Source: Burkholderiaceae bacterium
GTDB taxonomy: Bacteria > Pseudomonadota > Gammaproteobacteria > Burkholderiales > Burkholderiaceae
Reading direction: 5' to 3'
Length of the DNA: 39,780 bases
Assembly (NCBI GenBank): GCA_947455485.1
Contig: CANGNV010000001.1
Coordinates: 1-39,780, forward strand
Both the position numbers and the translations under genes were made by a program. Position 1 is the first letter of the stretch; each line of letters begins with the position of its first letter. Below are positions 34,364 through 39,780 of the stretch, piece after piece. The notes beneath the pieces were generated by a model that was given only the letters and a program-made list of their open reading frames with translations, had not been told where the DNA came from and did not search any database.

Positions 34364-35768
34364 AGCCGCCGAGTAAGGCGCCGACAGCTGGTCTTGCGGG
34401 AGTGATCCCCACTTTTTTCTCTTCAGTGTTTGTAGAGTTAGCGTTTGGCTGTGCAGCTGCGCTAGGCTCGTACGGTTTATAGAAAAATGGATCTGACATT
34501 TTTGCCGGCGCATCTGATCTTGACGAGCTTCTGCTCGGTGCAGAGCTAGAGCTGCCTTCAGGTAGCGGTTGAATATCCAACTTACGCTTCATCAACTTTT
34601 CAATATCGTCGAGCAAACGCTTTTCACTGGCATCGACCAATGCAATCGCATCACCTTTGCTGCCTGCGCGACCTGTACGACCAATGCGGTGAATAAAATC
34701 TTCTGCATTAAATGGCAGCTCATGATTAATCACGCAAGGCATCGAAGGAATATCTAAACCACGTGCAGCAACGTCTGTTGCAACCAGAGCCTCAATCGCG
34801 CCAGACTTAAATGCATCCAGCGTTAAAGTGCGCTCACCCTGACTCTTATCACCATGAATTGCGCCCGCTTTAATACCATCGCGCTCCAATGAACGCGCCA
34901 ATCGAGCACAGCCTAAACGGCTGTTAGTGAAGATGATGCACTGACGAGATAAACCTTGACGCGTACGCGCTTCAAGCACTTTCACAATCGCGCGCTGCTT
35001 GTCAGCGCTAGACACCATATGTACCACTTGCTTCACAGTATCTGCTGCAGCATTTTGGCGAGCCACTTCAACCGTGACTGGTGTACGTAAATAACTTTGC
35101 GCTAACTTTTTAATCTCGGGCGAGAACGTCGCAGAGAATAAGAGTGTTTGGCGCTGTGCTGGAATCAAATCAATGATGCGTTGCAGGTCAGGCAAGAAAC
35201 CCATATCGAGCATGCGATCTGCTTCATCCAGCACGAGAATTTCTACTTGAGAGAGATTGGCTACTTTAGAACCAATGTGATCAAGTAAGCGGCCTGGGGT
35301 GGCAATCAAAATCTCCACACCACCACGTAATGTGGCAACTTGCTCTTTCATATCCACGCCACCATAAACCACGGCAGCGCGCAAATCAGTGTGTTTGGAA
35401 TAGCTCGCTGCATTTTCAGCAACCTGAACAGCCAACTCACGTGTCGGCGTTAAGACCAAAGCACGGATAGGATGACGAGCAGGCGATGCGCTACTACTCG
35501 CGTGACGCAGAATCTTTTGAATGATCGGCAACACAAAGGCAGCAGTCTTACCAGTGCCCGTTTGGGCCGCGCCCATCAAATCGCTTCCCGCCAAAACGTG
35601 CGGGATAGATTGCGCTTGAATCGGAGTTGGAGTGTTGTAACCCTGCTCAGATACCGCTTTTTGAATCTTTGGATCTAATCCAAAGTCAGCAAAGGTAATT
35701 GTTGCTGGGGTGGCGCTACTCTCAGTAGCGCCGGTAGGAGAATTTATTTCAGGAACAGTATTTGTCAA
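34350..35768 (-). CDS. rhlE: DEAD-box RNA helicase RhlE
   Basis: This ATP-dependent RNA helicase is involved in ribosome maturation and RNA decay. The 472-residue protein has the Q motif (FADFGLDPKIQKAV, then TPTPIQAQSIP), Walker A AQTGTGKTAAF, PTRELA, TPGRLLD, the DEAD box in VLDEADRMLDMGF, SAT, and the HRIGRTGRAG motif. A low-complexity Ser/Pro-rich C-terminal tail follows from about residue 405. Residues and order match RhlE. The start is TTG at 35768; no ATG precedes the Q motif. A perfect hairpin lies 36-56 bases into the reading frame (35712-35732). It starts six bases after the GlcG-like gene. Confidence 0.9.
   Translation of the reverse strand: MTNTVPEINSPTGATESSATPATITFADFGLDPKIQKAVSEQGYNTPTPIQAQSIPHVLAGSDLMGAAQTGTGKTAAFVLPIIQKILRHASSSASPARHPIRALVLTPTRELAVQVAENAASYSKHTDLRAAVVYGGVDMKEQVATLRGGVEILIATPGRLLDHIGSKVANLSQVEILVLDEADRMLDMGFLPDLQRIIDLIPAQRQTLLFSATFSPEIKKLAQSYLRTPVTVEVARQNAAADTVKQVVHMVSSADKQRAIVKVLEARTRQGLSRQCIIFTNSRLGCARLARSLERDGIKAGAIHGDKSQGERTLTLDAFKSGAIEALVATDVAARGLDIPSMPCVINHELPFNAEDFIHRIGRTGRAGSKGDAIALVDASEKRLLDDIEKLMKRKLDIQPLPEGSSSSAPSRSSSRSDAPAKMSDPFFYKPYEPSAAAQPNANSTNTEEKKVGITPARPAVGALLGGFKKK
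35712..35732 (-). repeat. Perfect hairpin inside the 5' end of rhlE
   Basis: The sequence GGCGCTACT-GAG-AGTAGCGCC is a nine-base perfect stem with a three-base loop, at codons 13-19 of rhlE on the transcribed strand. It is GC-rich and close to the TTG start, so it could slow early translation or be a substrate for RhlE or RNases. No T-run follows, so it is not a terminator. Confidence 0.6.
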
Positions 35769-35774
35769 GGTAAC

Positions 35775-36182
35775 TTACAGAATGGCTGCAATGCCGGCCT
35801 TCGCGGTTTCGGCATCCTCAGTCGATTTAACGCCGGAAACGCCGACTGCGCCGATGGTAAACCCATTTACCTCGATATTGACGCCACCCTCTAACATGCC
35901 CGAAATATGTGGGGCAGATAAAAAGGAAACGCGTCCGTTATTAATAATTTCTTCGTACACACGACTCTCACGTTTACCCATTGCAGCAGTACGCGCTTTT
36001 TCTTGAGCGATGTAAGCAGAGACAGGAGCGCAACCATCGCGACGAGTTAAACCCAACACATGTCCGCCATCATCACAAACGGCGATAGTCACTGCCCAGT
36101 TATTTGCTGCTGCATGTTTGTCTGCTGCATCCAAAATCTTTTGAACATCAGCCTGGGTTAAATACGGTTTAGTTGCCAACAT
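35775..36182 (-). CDS. GlcG/HbpS-like (DUF336) small protein
   Basis: The 135-residue protein belongs to the GlcG/HbpS family. Members bind heme in Streptomyces or occur in glycolate operons as GlcG, without a settled function. It shows the typical core: LTQADVQKILDAADKHAA, NNWAVTIAVCDDGGHVLGLTRRDG, an EKARTAAMGKRES helix, and IGAVGVSGV near the C terminus. There is no signal peptide. It lies 70 bases downstream of the aminotransferase and six bases ahead of rhlE, so it probably shares the aminotransferase transcript. Association with glyoxylate or glycolate metabolism is consistent with GlcG, but is inference. Confidence 0.82.
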   Translation of the reverse strand: MLATKPYLTQADVQKILDAADKHAAANNWAVTIAVCDDGGHVLGLTRRDGCAPVSAYIAQEKARTAAMGKRESRVYEEIINNGRVSFLSAPHISGMLEGGVNIEVNGFTIGAVGVSGVKSTEDAETAKAGIAAIL

Positions 36183-36252
36183 GATTAATCTCTCTGTCTC
36201 TAATGCTATTGATATATATGGTGAATTATAGGTTGAGTCTGCCGACTAAGCC

Positions 36253-37437
36253 TTACTTTAGGTACTCTTGGGCCGCAACCACACCGCTGGCCTTAGGTTT
36301 GTAGCCAATAGAGCTAAAACTCATCTCAACCCCGCTCAAAGCAGCCATGAGGCTTAATTCATTGCAATCGCCAAGGTGGCCGATACGGAAAATCTTGCCT
36401 TTGAGCTTGCCCAAACCAGTTCCGAGCGAAAGATTAAACTTTTCCAAGGCATGCTTACGCAGCACATCCGCATCCATTCCCTCTGGAACCACAATCGCCG
36501 TTAATACTGGTGAATACGCATTTGGATCCAAACACTGGTTCTCAAGACCCCAAGCTGCAACTGCGCGACGACAAGCTTCAGCCAAACGTTGATGGCGAGC
36601 AAAAATCGTATCCAAGCCCTCGGTCTGCATCATGTCGATCGCTTCATGCAAACCGTACATCAAATTGGTGCTTGGTGTAGTTGGCCAGTAGCCTGTTTTA
36701 TTCGACTCTAAAATTTCATCCCAAGCTAAATAGGCTTTTGGGATTTTGCTGTGCTTACTTGCCTCAATCGCTTTTGGTGACAAGGCATTAAAGCCAATTC
36801 CCGGAGGCAACATCAAACCTTTTTGTGAGCCCGAAACGGTTACGTCAGCGCCCCATTTGTCATGCTCATAGTCCGCCGAACCCAAGCCAGATACGCTATC
36901 GACGAGTAACAGCGCTGGATGTTTTGCATCATCAATCGCCTTACGAACCGCAGCAATATTGGATGTAATGCCAGAGGAAGTTTCGTTATGCACTACACAA
37001 ACGGCTTTAATTTCATGCTGAGTATCTTTGCGTAAGCGCTCTTCAATCACGGATGCATCAACACCCCAGCGCCAAGTATCCGCACCTGCTTTACCCACTA
37101 CCTCAACTTCAATGCCAATCTTTTTGGCCAAAGCGCGCCACAAGTTTGCAAAGTGGCCGGTTTCATAAAAGAGCACCTTATCGCCAGGGTTGAGGACATT
37201 AACTAAAGCGCCTTCCCAAGAACCAGTTCCAGACGCGGAATAAATAATCACGGGTTGCTCGGTCTTAAAAATCTTCTTAATGCCATCCAAAACCTTGAGA
37301 CCAAATGCACCAAATTCAGGGCCGCGGTGATCAATCGTTTGATAGCTAATTGCCCGCAGAATGCGTGAAGGCACTGGGCTTGGACCAGGAATGTGTAAGA
37401 AATGACGTCCTGAGAGGTGGTTATCTAGTTTTAGCAT
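36253..37437 (-). CDS. Serine/alanine--glyoxylate aminotransferase (class V)
   Basis: This PLP-dependent enzyme transfers an amino group to glyoxylate, giving glycine. The 394-residue protein has HFLHIPGPSPVPSRILRA at the N terminus and YSASGTGSWEGALVNVLNPGD. LLVDSVSGLGS follows, then VSGSQKGLMLPPG with the PLP lysine near residue 197, and a C-terminal FRIGHLGDCNE. These are typical of the SgaA/AGT group of fold type I class V. I choose the ATG at 37437 (MLKLDNHLSG); an upstream frame extension is unlikely. A sigma-70-like promoter and a GntR-type operator lie just upstream. It heads a minus-strand run with the GlcG-like gene and rhlE. Confidence 0.88.
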   Translation of the reverse strand: MLKLDNHLSGRHFLHIPGPSPVPSRILRAISYQTIDHRGPEFGAFGLKVLDGIKKIFKTEQPVIIYSASGTGSWEGALVNVLNPGDKVLFYETGHFANLWRALAKKIGIEVEVVGKAGADTWRWGVDASVIEERLRKDTQHEIKAVCVVHNETSSGITSNIAAVRKAIDDAKHPALLLVDSVSGLGSADYEHDKWGADVTVSGSQKGLMLPPGIGFNALSPKAIEASKHSKIPKAYLAWDEILESNKTGYWPTTPSTNLMYGLHEAIDMMQTEGLDTIFARHQRLAEACRRAVAAWGLENQCLDPNAYSPVLTAIVVPEGMDADVLRKHALEKFNLSLGTGLGKLKGKIFRIGHLGDCNELSLMAALSGVEMSFSSIGYKPKASGVVAAQEYLK

Positions 37438-37477
37438 GCTGAGTCTCGCTTGGTTTTTGTAGTTAATCTTGCAACCC

Positions 37478-37506
37478 AGTGTAAGGCACTTTTTGGCAAT
37501 TGACAA
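37478..37506 (-). promoter_or_regulatory. Candidate sigma-70 promoter of the aminotransferase
   Basis: On the minus strand, TTGTCA (37506-37501, five of six consensus bases) and TACACT (37483-37478, four of six) are 17 bases apart. Transcription would begin near 37471, leaving a leader of about 33 bases before the ATG. The operator-like repeat at 37506-37521 directly abuts the -35 box. Confidence 0.6.
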
Positions 37507-37521
37507 TTTTGTATGCAAAAT
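37506..37521. promoter_or_regulatory. GntR operator candidate 1
   Basis: The 16-base sequence ATTTTGTATGCAAAAT is an inverted repeat with one mismatched pair and core TGTATGCA. It adjoins the -35 box of the minus-strand aminotransferase promoter, a position suited to repression. FCD-type GntR regulators commonly bind short palindromes of this form. Confidence 0.55.
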
Positions 37522-37586
37522 ATTTATAAAATAAGTAAAAAATAAGGCTTTTATAGCGTTATTTATGCTTATTGATAGGTTATAGT

Positions 37587-37604
37587 AAATATGTATACAA
37601 ATTT
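37587..37604. promoter_or_regulatory. GntR operator candidate 2
   Basis: AAATATGTATACAAATTT contains a perfect core palindrome TGTATACA (37592-37599) with matching AAAT/ATTT flanks. It lies just after a TATAGT box (37581-37586) and before the AAGG ribosome-binding site of the GntR gene, so it would overlap the likely transcription start. It shares its core with the site at 37506-37521, 84 bases apart centre to centre, suggesting autoregulation. Confidence 0.6.
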
Positions 37605-37616
37605 AAGGCATTTCAA

Positions 37617-38300
37617 ATGATGCTCACAGTACCCCCAAATACCCAAAACTTACACGAAGCGACCTTCCAAAAGCTCCGATCCTTATTGGTGGAGGGTGCT
37701 ATTACTCCCGGCAGCAAACTCAATGAGCGCGAACTAGCAGAGCAACTCAACGTGTCGCGCACCCCTATTCGTGAGGCGATTCGTCGCTTGGCTGCTGACG
37801 GACTGGTTGAATTAATCGCCAACCGCGGTGCGATTGCAGTGCAACTAACTCGTGACAACATCATCCATACCTTTGATGTGATTGCGAATTTAGAGGGTTA
37901 CTCTGGAGAGCTAGCAGCGCAAAACATTAGCGATAAAGCCCTCATTGAACTTGAAGCACTCCAATATGAAATGATGGCCTCCTACGCACGTAGAGATCTT
38001 TCTAGCTACTACCGACTCAATCTCAAAATTCATCAAGCAATTAATCACGCAGCGAACAACCCCGTCTTGAGTCAACTATTTACTCAGGTTAACGCGCGCA
38101 TCGAGGCGCTCCGGTTTCGCTCCAATCAAGATGGCGTGAAGTGGGAGAAAGCCGTGGGTGAGCATCAAGAAATGTTGGATGCATTAAAGGCGCGCGATAG
38201 CGTTCGTATGCGCAAAGTCATGATGCAGCATGTCATGAATAAGCGTGATGTGGTTATTCAATTAGTTGACTCAGAATCTAACGAGAAAGTTGCAGCATGA
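37617..38300 (+). CDS. GntR-family regulator, FCD (FadR) subfamily
   Basis: This ligand-responsive repressor probably controls the divergent aminotransferase and the downstream oxidase. The 227-residue protein has an N-terminal winged helix-turn-helix (ITPGSKLNERELAEQLN, then VSRTPIREAIRRLAADGLV) and an all-helical FCD domain. Possible metal or acid ligands of that domain are the Asp in FDVIANLEGYSGELAA and the histidines in KIHQAINHAANN, EHQEML and QHVMNKRD. I choose the ATG at 37617, eight bases after AAGG; a TTG at 37572 is upstream of the operator and unlikely. It overlaps the FAD oxidase gene by ATGA. The effector is unknown; a 2-hydroxy acid is a reasonable guess. Confidence 0.88.
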   Translation: MMLTVPPNTQNLHEATFQKLRSLLVEGAITPGSKLNERELAEQLNVSRTPIREAIRRLAADGLVELIANRGAIAVQLTRDNIIHTFDVIANLEGYSGELAAQNISDKALIELEALQYEMMASYARRDLSSYYRLNLKIHQAINHAANNPVLSQLFTQVNARIEALRFRSNQDGVKWEKAVGEHQEMLDALKARDSVRMRKVMMQHVMNKRDVVIQLVDSESNEKVAA

Positions 38301-39780
38301 ACAAGCCACTGGATTTGCCCTTACCGGAATTCGTTGCCAATAAGGCAGAGCTAGCTAAGCGCCTGAAACAAGAAACGACTGGCGAAGTCATGACGGACAT
38401 GGCCAGTCGTGGACGTTATGCAACCGATGCATCGATCTATCAAGCCATGCCTGTTGCGGTCTTCGTACCGAAAACTGCTGAGGATATTGCGACCGCTATC
38501 CAAATTGCAGCCGATCTGGGTGTGCCAGTTTTGCCGCGTGGCGGAGGCACCAGTCAGTGTGGTCAGACCACTGGTACAGCACTCGTTATTGATAACACCA
38601 AATACTTTCGCAAACTCTTGCATGCGGATCCAGAAAAAGCGACGGCGGTGGTTGAGCCTGGCATTGTTTTGGATCACCTCAATGCTGCACTGAAACCCCA
38701 CGGCCTCTGGTATCCCGTAGACGTCTCTACTGCAGGACAAGCAACGATCGGCGGCATGGCAGGCAATAACTCCTGCGGTAGCCGCTCGATTGCTTACGGC
38801 AATATGGTGCACAACGTTTTAGGAATTGATGCCTGGTTAGCAAATGGGCAGATCGCTAGCTTTGGGAATTACGCACATAGCTCTGGCGCCGCAAAACAAC
38901 TCGGTGACTTTGTAAAAGGCCTCGCCAATACACTCCAACCAGAAATCGAAGCCCACTTTCCTAAAGTATTGCGACGTGTCGCTGGCTATAACCTCGATGT
39001 ATTTCATCCGCAAAGCGAGCGTCCCTATACACAAGATGGCAGCGTCAATTTAGCGCACCTCTTAGTTGGTAGCGAAGGTACATTGGCTTACTTCAAATCA
39101 CTTGAACTCAAACTAGCACCATTGCCGCAACACAAGGTGCTTGGAGTAGTGAACTTCGCCAGCTTCTTTAAAGCGATGGATAGCGCGCAGCATATTGTCA
39201 AACTGGGGCCTACTGCTGTTGAGTTGGTGGATCGCACCATGATTGACTTAGCGCGCCACAACCCAAGTTTCAAGAAAATAATAGAAACAGCGCTGACTGA
39301 TGCTAACGCTCAAACACCTGAAGCTATCCTATTGGTGGAATTCTCAGGAGAAGCGCATGCTCCCTTGCTCGAGAAACTAAAGTCCTTGCAAAACCTCATG
39401 GGTGACTTGGGACTTCCGGGCTCCGTAGTTGCGATGCCTGATGCCGGCTTACAAAAGAATTTGTGGGAAGTGCGTAAGGCGGGCCTGAACATCATGATGA
39501 GCCTCAAGGGTGACGGTAAGCCAGTCAGCTTCATTGAAGACTGCGCAGTCCCACTAGAAAGTCTTGCTGAATACACCCAAGCACTGACAGATGTATTTTC
39601 TAAATATGGTTCACGCGGCACTTGGTATGCACATGCTTCAGTAGGCACCCTCCATGTCCGCCCGATCTTAGATATGCGTCGCGATGGTGCGCAAAAGATG
39701 CGTGCGGTTGCAGAAGAGGCTTCAGCACTTGTTCGCAAATACAAAGGCGCCTATAGCGGTGAGCACGGCGATGGACTCTG
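38297..39780 (+). CDS. FAD-linked 2-hydroxyacid (D-lactate/glycolate-type) oxidase, partial
   Basis: The frame is open from the ATG overlapping the GntR stop to the window edge, giving about 494 residues with no stop; the 3' end is missing. The N-terminal part is a PCMH-type FAD-binding domain: PVAVFVPKTAEDIATAIQIA, GVPVLPRGGGTSQCGQ, VEPGIVLDHLN, STAGQATIGGMAGNNSCGSRS and LLVGSEGTLAYF. The C-terminal part of what is seen is FAD-oxidase_C-like, ending in YSGEHGDGL, the substrate-site motif. These are features of D-lactate, glycolate and D-2-hydroxyglutarate dehydrogenases. Many relatives with this opening are large fusions carrying an Fe-S (GlpC-like) C terminus, which would lie outside the window. 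Substrate is undetermined. Confidence 0.88.
   Translation, partial: MNKPLDLPLPEFVANKAELAKRLKQETTGEVMTDMASRGRYATDASIYQAMPVAVFVPKTAEDIATAIQIAADLGVPVLPRGGGTSQCGQTTGTALVIDNTKYFRKLLHADPEKATAVVEPGIVLDHLNAALKPHGLWYPVDVSTAGQATIGGMAGNNSCGSRSIAYGNMVHNVLGIDAWLANGQIASFGNYAHSSGAAKQLGDFVKGLANTLQPEIEAHFPKVLRRVAGYNLDVFHPQSERPYTQDGSVNLAHLLVGSEGTLAYFKSLELKLAPLPQHKVLGVVNFASFFKAMDSAQHIVKLGPTAVELVDRTMIDLARHNPSFKKIIETALTDANAQTPEAILLVEFSGEAHAPLLEKLKSLQNLMGDLGLPGSVVAMPDAGLQKNLWEVRKAGLNIMMSLKGDGKPVSFIEDCAVPLESLAEYTQALTDVFSKYGSRGTWYAHASVGTLHVRPILDMRRDGAQKMRAVAEEASALVRKYKGAYSGEHGDGL

Noticed and set aside
1..39780. CRISPR arrays, insertion sequences, prophage or toxin-antitoxin genes
   Set aside because: No regularly spaced repeats, transposase motifs, phage genes or paired small toxin/antitoxin frames were found on either strand.

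Overview
The window looks like a chromosomal segment of a free-living betaproteobacterium, most likely Burkholderiaceae and plausibly Polynucleobacter. The reasons are the purD-hemF-nadD-rsfS-rlmH-maf-rng gene order, the zapA-6S RNA pair, the Bug-type binding protein, the pepA/lptFG divergent pair and a moderate GC content judged by eye. The genus is inferred from gene order and protein style; no database search was possible. Genes are densely packed with many ATGA overlaps. I see no phage, transposon, integrase, CRISPR array or toxin-antitoxin system.

Layout. 1-5050: a cobalamin riboswitch heads a complete vitamin B12 uptake operon (btuB-btuF-btuC-btuD). 5067-6722: a small coiled-coil protein, zapA, 6S RNA and a TSUP permease, packed so tightly that the 6S RNA overlaps zapA and borders the permease start codon. 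6742-10725 (minus): a malonate-use cluster of malonyl-CoA decarboxylase, a lone Bug receptor and malonyl-CoA ligase. 10855-13750 (minus): lgt, holC, pepA, diverging from lptF-lptG (13869-16135), then cysB, a VirK/YbjX-family gene and tRNA-Leu(CAA). 18505-25222: yebC and the housekeeping run purD-hemF-nadD-rsfS-rlmH-maf-rng. 25230-29737: msbA, head to head with three glycosyltransferase genes that probably build the LPS core. 29768-35768: dnaE (minus) head to head with gluQ, which converges on rhlE (minus). 35775-39780: a GlcG/HbpS-like protein and a serine/alanine-glyoxylate aminotransferase (minus), diverging from a GntR/FCD regulator and a large FAD-linked 2-hydroxyacid oxidase cut by the window edge.

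How they work together. The btu operon carries B12 from the outer membrane to the cytoplasm under B12 feedback. The mat cluster activates malonate to malonyl-CoA and decarboxylates it to acetyl-CoA. msbA, lptF, lptG and the glycosyltransferases all serve LPS assembly. The last region looks like a regulated 2-hydroxyacid/glyoxylate locus: two inverted repeats with a shared TGTATRCA core lie in the divergent promoter region.

Most of the window is ordinary core genome, and I do not see a clearly new system. The most interesting signals are in RNA and regulatory architecture: a long-range helix able to invade the B12 aptamer, the 6S RNA overlap, a probable leaderless mRNA, a perfect hairpin just inside the rhlE coding region, and the paired GntR operators.
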